Source of the DNA: Bacillota bacterium
Lineage (GTDB): Bacteria; Bacillota; Clostridia; Christensenellales; SZUA-584
Reading direction: 5' to 3'
Assembly (NCBI GenBank): GCA_023408075.1
Contig: JAEYKW010000004.1
Span: 1-53,194, forward strand
DNA length: 53,194 bases
In this document: positions 8,959-18,409 of the stretch, one piece after another
Layout of the letters: every line of letters begins with the position of its first letter
Position numbering within the stretch: the stretch's first letter is position 1
Position numbers and translations under genes: made by a program
Notes under the pieces: model-generated
Told to the model about the DNA's origin: nothing
The model's database searches: none
Seen by the model: the letters and a program-made list of their open reading frames with translations, nothing else

Positions 8959-9966
8959 TTACGTTGTTTGTCCGATGGCCAGCTTCACATCAATCGTAAT
9001 ATTCTTGAATTCTGTCTGTGCGGATTCCGATATCGGATTTTTGATGCGATGAATCAGCGTTTCAATAGCGCTCTTTGCATAATCCTTACGGTTAAAGCTG
9101 GCTGAAGTCAGCTTGACCGGCAGTATGATATCGGAATGAATATCGTCGACGCCGGCTACGGCGATATCCTTAGGAACGCTTATGCCAAGCTGGTCAAGCG
9201 TGTAAATGGCTTCAAAGGCAATGACATCACAATAACAGAATATGGCCGTGTAATCCTGAGGCGTGCTGAATATGTCCCGTATGATTCTTTCGGAATCGCC
9301 TATTTTCGTCGATATGGTTTTGACATCGCCTTCAATATAGGGCATATCAAATTCTTTGAGCGCCTCTTTGAAGCCCTCGAGCCGCTGCACGGAACTGTAT
9401 ATGTGCATATAGGAATTTAAAAAAAGTATTTTTTTATGTCCGCGTTCAATGAGGTGCTTCATCGCAAGATAAGCGCCTTTTTTGTCGTTGCAAACCACGT
9501 AATCCGATTCTATAGCATCGAACTTACGTCCAAAAAGCACATACGGAAAATTTTGTTTTTCAAACATCTCAATACACTTTGTGTCTTGCTGGTTGGGAAG
9601 CAATAGGACGCCGTCCACATTTTTTTGCATCGCTTTCATGACTGCGGAATGCTCATGTTCCATAATCTCGTTGGTGGTCATAAAAAAAACGCTGTAGCCT
9701 TCTGAAGACGCGTATTCCTCGAGGTATTTTGCAAGCAGAGAAAAGAAAGGGTTTCGCAAGTCGGGAAGGATAATGGCAAGTGTATTTGTATAACCTGTTC
9801 GCATGCTGCCGGCCAGCAGATTTGGAATGTAGCCGAGCTCTCTGGCTTTGCTTTGTACTTTCTCCCTGAGTTCTTTGGATATGGTATCACTATCTTTAAG
9901 CGCGCGCGACACGGAGGTCACGGAACATCCGCATATCTGTGCCAGATCCTTAAGCGAAACTTTCAT
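8959..9966 (-). CDS. LacI-family transcriptional regulator
   Basis: 335 residues. HTH and hinge at the N terminus (VSLKDLAQICGCSVTSVSRAL, then LGYIPNLLAGSMRTG) followed by a periplasmic-binding-protein-like effector domain (LAIILPDLRNPFF, GVLLLPNQQ, AVAGVDDI). It is divergent from the large sugar operon starting at 10428, and the shared 461-bp intergenic region contains a cluster of inverted and direct repeats that look like its operators. The likely job is repression of the sugar operon and of itself, released by the imported sugar or a metabolite. Effector unknown. Confidence 0.93.
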   Translation of the reverse strand: MKVSLKDLAQICGCSVTSVSRALKDSDTISKELREKVQSKARELGYIPNLLAGSMRTGYTNTLAIILPDLRNPFFSLLAKYLEEYASSEGYSVFFMTTNEIMEHEHSAVMKAMQKNVDGVLLLPNQQDTKCIEMFEKQNFPYVLFGRKFDAIESDYVVCNDKKGAYLAMKHLIERGHKKILFLNSYMHIYSSVQRLEGFKEALKEFDMPYIEGDVKTISTKIGDSERIIRDIFSTPQDYTAIFCYCDVIAFEAIYTLDQLGISVPKDIAVAGVDDIHSDIILPVKLTSASFNRKDYAKSAIETLIHRIKNPISESAQTEFKNITIDVKLAIGQTT

Positions 9967-10040
9967 CTGTTTATCCTTAACCTTTATATATACAATACTC
10001 GCATTCTAACATAGGTAAACAGAAAATTCAATGGAAAGAT

Positions 10041-10143
10041 TATCGTTGAGCTTAACGTTATCAATATTAATATATATCGATAAGCTAATCGTTAAGCTAA
10101 TCGAAAAGCTTAACGATTAGCGAAACGAAAAGCTTAACGATTA
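10041..10143. promoter_or_regulatory. operator array between lacI-type gene and sugar operon
   Basis: The core AGCTTAACGATTA and its inverse recur. CGAAAAGCTTAACGATTA is repeated exactly at 10102-10119 and 10126-10143. CTAATCGTTAAGCT (10085-10098) and AGCTTAACGATTAG (10107-10120) form a perfect 14-bp inverted repeat with an 8-base spacer. TAAGCTAATCG is repeated at 10081 and 10093, and a related near-palindrome CGTTGAGCTTAACG lies at 10044-10057. In a LacI-regulated divergent region these are probably cooperative operator sites. The remainder (9967-10040, 10144-10427) shows no gene; I could not assign a confident -35/-10 pair. Confidence 0.7.
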
Positions 10144-10427
10144 CAATAAGGTGCATAAAACGTTCAAATCGTAAGATTGACCAAGAGATCAAACAGAAAA
10201 ATTCGTTTAATTCTTGATAACAACGTTTGTCTAATCAGGCCTTGTGTATTATCATTGACTCATTCAGCCCACGGTAAACCGCAATAAAAAAAGGTCTCTA
10301 TTCAAGCTATTCTCAGGTATGAAAGGTAAAGAATCCAAAAACGACAATGATTACAACAGTTTATAAAGATTACGAATGTGATACGTGTATCAACCATTCG
10401 TAGTAAATTATAAGGGAGGATTCAAAA

Positions 10428-11501
10428 ATGAAAAAAACCATTGTTTTGATGCTTGCTTTGGCGCTGGTATTTGCTCTCGTTGGCTGTTCCACGGATAACG
10501 GCGAAACAGCATCGCAGTCGCCGTCGACAGAGCCGTCTGAGACTGTCTCCGAATCGCCTGAGGCTTCGGCTGATGTTTCGGAAGAGGTTTCGGCAACCGG
10601 GCCGGTCTGGCCGTCTACAGAGGATCTGTTTGTTGGCTTCTCGCAGGCTGACATGGCGAATTCCTGGCGTACAGCCGAAAACGATGATATGGAAAAGGTT
10701 GCGGATGAAAGAGGCTACAAGCTCGCCATCACCAACGCAAACGGTGATACGGAACAGCAGATTTCCGACGTCGAATCGTTGCTGGCTCAGGGCTGCAACG
10801 TGATGGTTATCGTCGCGATCGACGCTGATGCGATCAAGCCCGCGCTTGATGCCTGCAAGGAAGCAAATGTGCCCGTATTCATGAAAGCCAGAGGCGCAAA
10901 CGCTGAAGCCGGTGTAGACTATGTCTCGTTCATCGCTTCCGACTTCGTGTGGGAAGGCGAGCAGGCTGGCAAGTGGATTGCCGACGCTGCAGCCAAAAAA
11001 GGTCTTGATAAGGTTGATGTCGTTGTGATACAGGGTATCGTCGGCGGTACGGACGTCAGAGACAGAGGACAGGGCTTCACCAATGCTGCCGAGGAAGCCG
11101 GAAATTTCAACATCGTAGCGGAACAGCCGGCGAACTGGTCGCGTGCTGAGGCTCAGGAAGTTGTTCAGAACATACTGCAGTCCACAGGCGGCGACATCGA
11201 TGCGATTTACTGCATGAACGATGAAATGGCTCTGGGTGCCACACTGGCTCTGCAGGCAAACGGCCTCAAAGTCAATGACGATGTATTCCTCGTGGGCGTA
11301 GACGGCCTGAAGGAAGCGTTTGATGCGATCAAAGACGGAACGATGTCCGCATCGGTCACATGCACACCGAAGTTTGCCAACACCGTATTCGATGCGATCG
11401 AGACCTGCATCGGCGGTGGAACGGTGGAAACATACATACCGGTGCCCGACGTGCTCGTGGATGCCACTAATGTTGATAAGAACTACGACCTTGGATTCTA
11501 A
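10428..11501 (+). CDS. sugar ABC transporter substrate-binding lipoprotein (RbsB-like)
   Basis: 357 residues, first gene of the sugar operon. Signal peptide with lipobox LVGC (Cys20), a Ser/Glu/Pro-rich linker to about residue 60, and a periplasmic-binding-protein domain typical of RbsB-type sugar receptors (VIVAIDADAIKPALDACKEANVPVF, YCMNDEMALGATLALQANG, LVGVDGLKEAFDAIKDG). It captures a sugar outside the cell and delivers it to the two RbsC-like permeases encoded downstream. Start ATG at 10428 has an AGGGAGG site. The linker is longer than average. Ligand unknown; pathway genes suggest a pentose, ketose or pentitol. Confidence 0.93.
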   Translation: MKKTIVLMLALALVFALVGCSTDNGETASQSPSTEPSETVSESPEASADVSEEVSATGPVWPSTEDLFVGFSQADMANSWRTAENDDMEKVADERGYKLAITNANGDTEQQISDVESLLAQGCNVMVIVAIDADAIKPALDACKEANVPVFMKARGANAEAGVDYVSFIASDFVWEGEQAGKWIADAAAKKGLDKVDVVVIQGIVGGTDVRDRGQGFTNAAEEAGNFNIVAEQPANWSRAEAQEVVQNILQSTGGDIDAIYCMNDEMALGATLALQANGLKVNDDVFLVGVDGLKEAFDAIKDGTMSASVTCTPKFANTVFDAIETCIGGGTVETYIPVPDVLVDATNVDKNYDLGF

Positions 11502-11525
11502 TCAGCGAAGATAACGAATACAAAA

Positions 11526-11585
11526 CCATGCCGAAGGCATGGGCCTTGGAAGACAGCTGAGCAGACCGCATGGTTTGCTCAGCTG
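11526..11585 (+). other. two stem-loops after the binding-protein gene
   Basis: CCATGCC-GAA-GGCATGG (11526-11542) and CAGCTGAGCA/TGCTCAGCTG (11554-11563 with 11576-11585) are perfect stems in the 109-base gap before the ATPase gene. Neither has a T run, so they probably protect the 3' end of a processed binding-protein mRNA rather than end transcription outright. Confidence 0.65.
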
Positions 11586-11610
11586 TTAAATCACAAGAGA
11601 GGGCCAGTAT

Positions 11611-13146
11611 ATGGAAGATAATATTTTAGCAATCCATAACCTGTCAAAACATTTCGTCGGCGTTATGGCGTTGAATGATGTGAGCTTATCGGTTCGGCGG
11701 GGAGAGGTGCACGCGCTGATGGGGGAGAACGGTGCGGGTAAATCAACGTTGATTAAAGTGCTGACGGGTATCTATAAAGCCGACTCGGGCGAGATCATTT
11801 TTGACGGGAAAAAATGCATGTTCAATAGCGCTCTCAGCGCGCAGCATGCAGGCATCAGCACGATCTATCAGGAACTGAATATGATCCCGTATTTAACCGT
11901 CAGTGAGAATATTTTTCTTGGCAGATACCCAATGAAGGGCGGCGGTATCGACTGGCGTGTGATGCATGAGAATGCGCAAAAGCTCGTGGATGATCTGGGT
12001 GTGTCCATTGATGTGCGCAAGCCTCTCAATACATTCGGCACCGCCAAACAGCAGATCATCTCAATTCTGCGTGCAATCAGCCTGGAGGCCAAGCTGATTG
12101 TGATGGATGAGCCAACATCTTCGCTGGACACCAACGAAGTGGATATATTATTTGGAATTATCGACAAGCTGAAAAGCAAAAACGTCTCCATTATCTTCAT
12201 CACCCACCGGCTGGATGAGGTGTACCGCAAATGCGACCGTATCAGTGTGCTTAAGGATGGGCAGTATGTGGGCACATACGATGTCAATGCACTTTCCCAG
12301 TATGAACTGCTGACGAAAATGCTCGGGCGCAAAGATCTGTCGATGGAGAGCACAAGGAATTCCCATGATTTCAGCGGCGTTGAAGATGTTTTGGAAGTCA
12401 GGAACATCGTGCGTGTGCCGTATGTCAACGACGTCAGCTTTAAGGTTAAAAAAGGCGAAGTTGTGGGTCTTGCCGGGCTCTTGGGGTCCGGACGCACAGA
12501 AATTGCACGCATCATTTTCGGATGTGATCTGCCGGATTCCGGCGAGATCACCATGAGCGGTAAGAAGATACGTCTGCACACGCCGCAGGACGCACTGGAT
12601 GCGGGCATGGCCTTTTGTACGGAAAACCGTCGGGAAGAAGGAATTTTCCCGGACATATCCGTCCAGAACAACATTGCCGTATGCTCCCTTGATAAGCTTT
12701 CGACCGCAGGCTTTATACATACGCGTGAAAGAAAGAAGCTGTCAGAGGATTATATAGGCAAGCTGACAATCAAAACACCGTCCGGCGAACAGATGATAAA
12801 GAACTTATCCGGCGGCAATCAGCAAAAGGTGATTCTCGCAAGATGGCTGGCGACCGATCCCAAGCTGATTATACTCGATGAACCGACACGCGGTATCGAC
12901 GTCGGCGCAAAAATGGAGATCGAAAAGCTGATCAGTGATTTTGCGGAACGCGGCATCAGTGTGCTTTTCATATCTTCCGAATTGCCGGAGCTTGTCCGCA
13001 ACTGCGACCGCATCATCGTGTTGCGCGACGGCGCGATTATGGGCGAGGTGACGAAGGAAGATATATCCGAACAGAACATCATGTGGATGATTGCTCATAA
13101 ATCCGCTATCGGCAATGAGGAGGGGCTCACATGTCAGAATCCATAA
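11611..13146 (+). CDS. sugar ABC transporter ATP-binding protein (RbsA/MglA-like)
   Basis: 511 residues with two ABC cassettes. First: Walker A GENGAGKST at 38-46 and Walker B LIVMDEPTSSLD. Second: degenerate P-loop LLGSGRTE, signature LSGGNQQK and LIILDEPTRGID, the pattern normal for RbsA. It powers sugar uptake with the two permeases encoded immediately downstream; its last 16 bases overlap the first permease gene. The start ATG has a GAGAGGG site. Confidence 0.94.
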   Translation: MEDNILAIHNLSKHFVGVMALNDVSLSVRRGEVHALMGENGAGKSTLIKVLTGIYKADSGEIIFDGKKCMFNSALSAQHAGISTIYQELNMIPYLTVSENIFLGRYPMKGGGIDWRVMHENAQKLVDDLGVSIDVRKPLNTFGTAKQQIISILRAISLEAKLIVMDEPTSSLDTNEVDILFGIIDKLKSKNVSIIFITHRLDEVYRKCDRISVLKDGQYVGTYDVNALSQYELLTKMLGRKDLSMESTRNSHDFSGVEDVLEVRNIVRVPYVNDVSFKVKKGEVVGLAGLLGSGRTEIARIIFGCDLPDSGEITMSGKKIRLHTPQDALDAGMAFCTENRREEGIFPDISVQNNIAVCSLDKLSTAGFIHTRERKKLSEDYIGKLTIKTPSGEQMIKNLSGGNQQKVILARWLATDPKLIILDEPTRGIDVGAKMEIEKLISDFAERGISVLFISSELPELVRNCDRIIVLRDGAIMGEVTKEDISEQNIMWMIAHKSAIGNEEGLTCQNP

Positions 13147-14078
13147 CAAGAAATTTCAGAGGAACAGCACTGCGTAAATACATTGCCGTCATTGTGCTGT
13201 TGATGCTTGTGCTGTTTAACTGCCTTTTTACAAAGAATTTCGTCAGCTGGGTGACGTTTTCGAATCTGTTCATACAGGCTTCCAAGGTGGCGCTGGTGGC
13301 GCTCGGCATGACGCTTGTGATTGCAACCGGGGGCATCGATATTTCTGTCGGGTCGGCAATGGGCATGGGCGCGACAATTGCAGCCGTCTATCTCGTTGAC
13401 AAACAGCCCTTCGGTGTGGTGATTTCTCTCGTTGCTGTGTTGGCTTTTGGTCTTCTGGCCGGCGTATTGGTGGCGCGGTTTAAGATACTGCCTTTGGTGA
13501 CGACGCTCGCCGCGATGTATATCATGCGCGGTCTCGGGCAGGTCATCAGCGGCATCGGCACGGTGACTTTCAGCTATCCCGGGCTGCAGAAGTTTTTCAT
13601 CACTCCGATAGCGGGGCATATTCCGATCCATTTTTTCATACTGATTGCCGCCGTCATCATCATGTATATTGTCGTCAATCGCATGAAATTTGGCTCCCAT
13701 ATTGAAGCCTACGGCAACAACCCGATGGCAGCGCGCGTCTGTGGTATCAATACGACCCGCCTTGTGATCGTGGCTTATGTGGTCTGTGCACTGTTCGCAT
13801 GGATGAGCGGCATGCTCGAAATATCCATGGTGTCGTGTGCGGATCCGTCCAGAACCGGGCAGGACATGGAAATTGATGCAATCGCGGCAGTTGTGATCGG
13901 CGGAACAAACATCAACGGCGGTTATCCCAATATCATCGGTTCGGTTTGCGGCGCGATTCTGCTTCAGCTCATCACCATGATGTGCAATATGAATAACATC
14001 ACCTATTCGGTCTCTCTGATGATCAAAGCGGGAATTATTATCATTGCATTGTTCTTTCACGGTTTCCGCCGGAAGTAA
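13131..14078 (+). CDS. sugar ABC transporter permease (RbsC-like), first
   Basis: 315 residues, polytopic, with the RbsC-family signatures ATGGIDISVGSAMGMGA (about residues 61-80) and AIAAVVIGGTNINGGYPNIIGSVCGA (about 246-272) and the loop GNNPMAARVCGIN. It overlaps the ATPase gene by 16 nt and has its own GAGGAGGGG site inside that gene, so translation is coupled. It should pair with the second permease encoded 22 bases downstream. Confidence 0.93.
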   Translation: MSESITRNFRGTALRKYIAVIVLLMLVLFNCLFTKNFVSWVTFSNLFIQASKVALVALGMTLVIATGGIDISVGSAMGMGATIAAVYLVDKQPFGVVISLVAVLAFGLLAGVLVARFKILPLVTTLAAMYIMRGLGQVISGIGTVTFSYPGLQKFFITPIAGHIPIHFFILIAAVIIMYIVVNRMKFGSHIEAYGNNPMAARVCGINTTRLVIVAYVVCALFAWMSGMLEISMVSCADPSRTGQDMEIDAIAAVVIGGTNINGGYPNIIGSVCGAILLQLITMMCNMNNITYSVSLMIKAGIIIIALFFHGFRRK

Positions 14079-14100
14079 TGCATTGAAAGGAAGGTATCTT

Positions 14101-15090
14101 ATGAATAAAGTCAAAACATTCATTTCTGATAACGTAGCGCTCGTCGGATTGATCGCAGTGATATTGATTGGGGTTTTGGTCAGCTCAGCGTTCTTTACAG
14201 CGGACAATTTGACCAACGTGCTTCGGAGTGCGAGCATAATGGGTATCGTATCGGTCGGTATGACATTTGTGATACTGTGCGGATCGATCGACCTGTCCGT
14301 GAGCTCCGTGTTTTCGCTCTGCGGGTATTTCTTCATCGCGTTTGCGAAGCAGTCAATATTCCTTGCGCTGTTTGTGCCGCTCGTGGCCGGAGCTGTCATC
14401 GGGCTCATTAACGGTTTTCTGGTTACCAAAATGTCCATCCCTGCGTTCGTCGGAACGCTCGCCACGATGCTTCTTGCCCGTGGATTGGTTCTTGTGCTGA
14501 CAAACGAGGTGTCGGTCAATCTGGGCGATCTGCCACCGTTTCTCAACTTTATCGGGCGGGGCATGTTCTTGGGGTCATTCTTCTCTTTCCCGTTGATACT
14601 GTTTATTCTTGTGGTCGTGATCACATCGTTCATGTTAAAAAAGCGACCCTTCGGACGTGCGATGTACATTGTGGGCGGCAACGCCGAAGCGGCCAAGCTG
14701 ATGGGCGTCAGCGTGACCAAGACGATGTTTACCGCACATGCGCTTTCCGGTTTTATGGCGGCTCTTGGCGGAATCATATTTGCGTCGCGCGTGGGCTCGG
14801 CGGTGCCGCTGGCCGGTACGGGCTATGAGCTTTATGCGATTGCGGCGGTTGTCATCGGCGGCGCCCCCCTCACGGGCGGTGTCGGTAAAATGTCTGGGAC
14901 GCTGTTCGGCGCATTGATCATGGGCTCATTCTCCAACATATTCAGCATGCAGAATCTGCTGGATCCGCTGTGGGAAAAAGTTGTTGTCGGCATCATACTG
15001 CTGGCCGTTGTGCTGCTGCAGTCCATCGTTATGCAGGGCTCGACGCGGCGCAAAAAGCAAAGAGATAAAGAAATTAAAATGGCCAATTAA
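14101..15090 (+). CDS. sugar ABC transporter permease (RbsC-like), second
   Basis: 329 residues from the ATG at 14101, which has a GAAAGGAAGG site; an open extension back to 14044 overlaps the previous gene and lacks a site. Family motifs: LCGSIDLSVSSVFSLCG (about 61-77), GGNAEAAKLMGVSVTK and AIAAVVIGGAPLTGGVGKMSGTLFGA. Second membrane subunit of the sugar importer. Two distinct permeases rather than one RbsC homodimer imply a heterodimeric channel. Confidence 0.93.
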   Translation: MNKVKTFISDNVALVGLIAVILIGVLVSSAFFTADNLTNVLRSASIMGIVSVGMTFVILCGSIDLSVSSVFSLCGYFFIAFAKQSIFLALFVPLVAGAVIGLINGFLVTKMSIPAFVGTLATMLLARGLVLVLTNEVSVNLGDLPPFLNFIGRGMFLGSFFSFPLILFILVVVITSFMLKKRPFGRAMYIVGGNAEAAKLMGVSVTKTMFTAHALSGFMAALGGIIFASRVGSAVPLAGTGYELYAIAAVVIGGAPLTGGVGKMSGTLFGALIMGSFSNIFSMQNLLDPLWEKVVVGIILLAVVLLQSIVMQGSTRRKKQRDKEIKMAN

Positions 15091-15133
15091 TAATACGCCA
15101 TGACTTAATATTACAACGAAGAGAGGGGACAAA

Positions 15134-15979
15134 ATGAAACAAATCGATTTTTCGATCAATAGCTGGATATACGGCAACACATCCATCGAGGACATCACTC
15201 AGTATGCAAAGCAAATCAGTGTAGCGGGTCTGGATATCAGCGGAGAGCCGGACACAACAGATTTGGCACGCGTTAAAAAAGCGCTCGAAGCAAACGGGCT
15301 TAAGGCATTCTGCATCAACGGCAACTTTGTGGAGGAGACGCGTGTCTTCTGCCATGACAAAGCCGAATACCGTCAGCAGGCAGTTGAATACGGGAAAAAA
15401 TGTGTGGATATGGCCGTGACATTGGGTGCCAGGATCGCGCTGATGGTGCCGAGTCAGGTCAACGGGAAGACGTTTTTCGTATCCAAGGAAGCAGACTGGC
15501 AGCACTCGGTTGAATCGCTGCGCCAGGTGGCTGGGTACGCCAGGGAAAAAGGCGTCACGATTGTGCTGGAGTGCGTGAACAAATATGAGGTGACACTGGT
15601 GCGTACGCTGGAGGACGGTATACGGATGTGCAAGGATATCGGGCTCGATAACGTCAAAATCAACGGCGATACCTATCATATGAATCTCGAAGAAGAAAAC
15701 GGCATTCACAATGCGATACGGCGCGCGGCAGGCTGGCTCGGGCATCTGCATCTTGGCGACAACACGAGAGAAGTCCCCGGGCGGGGCTGCATCAATTGGC
15801 GGGAGATACTGCTTGCCCTCAACGACACCGGCTATGAGGGTGTGATATCGTTTGAGCCGCTCCCGCACAAGATGACGCTCGATGAGATATTCGGCGGTGC
15901 TTTGGATCCGAGGGAGCTGACGCAAGAGCTGGGGGCTTCGCTTGAGTATCTCAAATCCATCATGCAATCGATCGCGTAG
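15134..15979 (+). CDS. sugar-phosphate isomerase/epimerase family TIM barrel (ketose 3-epimerase-like)
   Basis: 281 residues of the AP-endonuclease-2-like TIM barrel family. Candidate metal ligands follow the ketose 3-epimerase pattern: Glu146 (LECVN), Asp179 (NGDTYHM), His206 (HLHLGDN) and Glu241 (FEPLP). Such enzymes interconvert ketoses at C3 (D-tagatose/L-ribulose 3-epimerases) or ketose phosphates (UlaE type). Its place directly before an AraB-like kinase suggests that it makes or consumes the ketopentose that the kinase uses. Substrate is inference only. Start ATG has a GAGAGGGGA site. Confidence 0.85.
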   Translation: MKQIDFSINSWIYGNTSIEDITQYAKQISVAGLDISGEPDTTDLARVKKALEANGLKAFCINGNFVEETRVFCHDKAEYRQQAVEYGKKCVDMAVTLGARIALMVPSQVNGKTFFVSKEADWQHSVESLRQVAGYAREKGVTIVLECVNKYEVTLVRTLEDGIRMCKDIGLDNVKINGDTYHMNLEEENGIHNAIRRAAGWLGHLHLGDNTREVPGRGCINWREILLALNDTGYEGVISFEPLPHKMTLDEIFGGALDPRELTQELGASLEYLKSIMQSIA

Positions 15980-16008
15980 ATGAGGAATACAGCAGGGGGT
16001 CTTGATAT

Positions 16009-17685
16009 ATGAAAAAGTATGCGCTGGGCATCGATTTCGGGACGTTATCCGGCAGAAGTGTGCTTGTCGATGTCCGGACGGGCGAAGAGGCGGCTTACTC
16101 GGTCAGCGAGTACAGCCACGCCGTGATGAGCGAAAAAATGCCGGACGGGTCGGCGCTGCCTCCCGACTGGGCGCTGCAGCATCCGCAGGATTATGTCGAT
16201 GTGCTCAGAATGACGGTTCCCGAGGTGATGAAAAAAGCCGGAATCGCGAACGATCAGATCGTCGGCGTGGGTATCGATTTTACCGCGTGCACACTGATTC
16301 CGATAAAGCAGGACGGTACGCCACTGTGCTTTCTCGATGCGTTCAAGAACGAGCCGCACGCGTATGTGAAGCTCTGGAAGCATCATGCCGCGCAGGACGA
16401 AGCGAACAAGCTCAATGAGATTGCGCGGCAGCGCAAAGAAAAGTGGCTGCCGCGGTACGGCGGCAAGATATCCTCCGAGTGGGCCGTGCCGAAGATATGG
16501 CAGATACTCGACGAAGCGCCGCACATCTATGACGAGACGGATATTTTTATAGAGGCCTGCGACTGGGCCATATATCTGCTGACGGGGAAGCTGACGCGCA
16601 ATACATGCTCCGCGGGATATAAAGCCATATGGAACGCGCAGGACGGTTACCCCCCCAAAGAGTTTTTTAAAGCGCTCGATCCGCGGCTGGAGAACCTCGT
16701 TGAAGCTAAGCTGGATACGCCGCTGATGCCGATTGGCAGCAGGGCGGGGAGCATCAGCGCACAGGCGGCGCAGCTTACGGGTTTGAAGGAAGGCACGGCG
16801 GTTGCGGTGGCCAACCTCGATGCGCATGTGGCTTGCGTGGGCGTGGGCATCACGTCGCCGGGGCAGATGCTCGCCGTGGTGGGAACATCCACCTGTCATA
16901 TGCTGATCGGCGATGAGGACAAGGAAGTGCCCGGCATGTGCGGCGCGGTTCAGGACGGCATACTGCCGGGATACATCGGCTATGAGGCGGGCCAGAGCTG
17001 CGTGGGGGACCATTTCCAATGGTTTGTGGAAAACTGCGTTCCGGCCGACTATGAGAGAGCAGCAGCCGCGAAGGGAATGAACCTGCACGCTTACCTCACA
17101 CAAAAGGCGGCGCAGCAAAAGCCGGGCGAAAGCGGCCTCGTGGCGCTCGATTGGTGGAACGGAAACCGCAGTGTGCTTGTGGACGGCCAGCTGTCCGGCG
17201 TGCTGGTGGGCTGCACGCTCAATACCAAGCCGGAGGATATCTACCGCGCGTTGATTGAAGCGACGGCATACGGAACACGAAAAATCATCAAAACATTTGA
17301 GGAAAGCGGGGTGCCGGTCACGGAGCTGTTTGTGGCGGGAGGTATTGCGGAAAAGAACCCGTTTATGATGCAGCTTTATTCCGATATCACGCGCAAGCAG
17401 ATCAAGATTGCCGGGTCTCCGCAGACACCCGCGCTATCTTCAGCCATATTTGGGGCGCTCGCGGCCGGCGCAAGCGCAGGCGGCTTCGACACGCTCGAGG
17501 ACGCGGTTGCGGTGATGAGCAAGGTCAAGGATGTGGTGTACAGCCCGAATCCGGAGAGCAGCGCTATCTATGATCTGCTTTTCGACGAATATGAGAACCT
17601 TCACGATTACTTCGGCCGCGGCAGCAATGATGTCATGAAGCGGCTGAAAAGTCTGAAAAATAAAATCAGCGGCGTCGTTGAATAA
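16009..17685 (+). CDS. araB: ribulokinase-like FGGY kinase
   Basis: 558 residues, the normal length of AraB-type ribulokinases and longer than xylulokinases. N-terminal GIDFGTLSGRSVLVDV and GVGIDFTACTLIPI, central GTSTCHML and YEAGQSCVGDHFQWF, and the C-terminal nucleotide region LVALDWWNGNRS, ATAYGTRKII and FVAGGIAEKNPF all match the ribulokinase clade. Expected reaction: ATP-dependent phosphorylation of L-ribulose (or a similar ketopentose) at C5. The araD-like gene follows 17 bases later, supporting L-ribulose 5-phosphate as the product. There is no araA in the window, so another source of ribulose is likely. Confidence 0.88.
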   Translation: MKKYALGIDFGTLSGRSVLVDVRTGEEAAYSVSEYSHAVMSEKMPDGSALPPDWALQHPQDYVDVLRMTVPEVMKKAGIANDQIVGVGIDFTACTLIPIKQDGTPLCFLDAFKNEPHAYVKLWKHHAAQDEANKLNEIARQRKEKWLPRYGGKISSEWAVPKIWQILDEAPHIYDETDIFIEACDWAIYLLTGKLTRNTCSAGYKAIWNAQDGYPPKEFFKALDPRLENLVEAKLDTPLMPIGSRAGSISAQAAQLTGLKEGTAVAVANLDAHVACVGVGITSPGQMLAVVGTSTCHMLIGDEDKEVPGMCGAVQDGILPGYIGYEAGQSCVGDHFQWFVENCVPADYERAAAAKGMNLHAYLTQKAAQQKPGESGLVALDWWNGNRSVLVDGQLSGVLVGCTLNTKPEDIYRALIEATAYGTRKIIKTFEESGVPVTELFVAGGIAEKNPFMMQLYSDITRKQIKIAGSPQTPALSSAIFGALAAGASAGGFDTLEDAVAVMSKVKDVVYSPNPESSAIYDLLFDEYENLHDYFGRGSNDVMKRLKSLKNKISGVVE

Positions 17686-17702
17686 ATTTGGAGGTCAATC
17701 CA

Positions 17703-18401
17703 GTGAGCAATTTACAGGAATTAAAGTACAGGGTCCTCGAGGCAAACAAGAGACTCAAGTCCGAAGGCCTTATTATATCCACATGGGGCAACGTTTCGGA
17801 GTATGACGAGGAAAACGGCGTTATCGTCATCAAGGCGAGCGGCGTGCCGTACGACGGCATGACCGAAGAGCATATGGCCGTCGTCGATATGGACGGCAAT
17901 GTGATCGGCAGCGATTTGCGTCCGTCCACCGACTGCGCGACGCACCTGCTGCTTTATAAAAAGTTCAAGGGCGTCAAAGCGATTATCCATACCCACTCGA
18001 TGTACGCGACGATTTGGGCTCAGGCCGGGAGAGATATTCCGATGCTGGGCACCACGCATGCCGACTATTTCGCGGGAGACATTCCGTGCACGCGCAATCT
18101 CACAAAAGAAGAGATAGAAAGCGACTACGAGAAGAATACCGGCGAAGTCATCGTGGAGCGCTTCAAGGGTATTGATCCGCTCAAGGTGCAGGCGGTGCTT
18201 GTGCACAGCCACGGGACATTCGTTTGGGGAAACGACGCGCACGAAGCGGTGACTCATGGCGTGATACTTGAGTACATCGCAAAGATGGCATGGTGCAACA
18301 CGGTCATGGCGAGCGATCATGTGGAGTTGCTGGATAAGAATCTGATGAAAAAGCACTATGACCGCAAGTTTGGCCCCAACGCCTATTACGGACAGAAATA
18401 A
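17703..18401 (+). CDS. araD: L-ribulose-5-phosphate 4-epimerase-like class II aldolase-fold protein
   Basis: 232 residues from GTG 17703, which sits 7 bases after GGAGGT; a TTG at 17688 overlaps that site and is rejected. AraD features: SEGLIISTWGNVSEYDEE, VIKASGVPYDGM, the zinc His pair in IIHTHSMYATIWAQ, STDCATH, LGTTHADYF, and the distal His in VLVHSHGTFVWG. The enzyme would convert L-ribulose 5-phosphate to D-xylulose 5-phosphate, feeding the pentose phosphate pathway. Closely related aldolases share the fold, but the TTHADYF and HGTFVWG segments fit the epimerase. Confidence 0.9.
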   Translation: MSNLQELKYRVLEANKRLKSEGLIISTWGNVSEYDEENGVIVIKASGVPYDGMTEEHMAVVDMDGNVIGSDLRPSTDCATHLLLYKKFKGVKAIIHTHSMYATIWAQAGRDIPMLGTTHADYFAGDIPCTRNLTKEEIESDYEKNTGEVIVERFKGIDPLKVQAVLVHSHGTFVWGNDAHEAVTHGVILEYIAKMAWCNTVMASDHVELLDKNLMKKHYDRKFGPNAYYGQK

Positions 18402-18409
18402 GCAGGGAG

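Noticed and set aside
13134..14777. 547-residue minus-strand open frame across the two sugar permeases
   Set aside because: It is a shadow of two clear membrane permease genes; composition (His/Arg/Asn-rich, no domain) is not protein-like and no ribosome binding site is seen.
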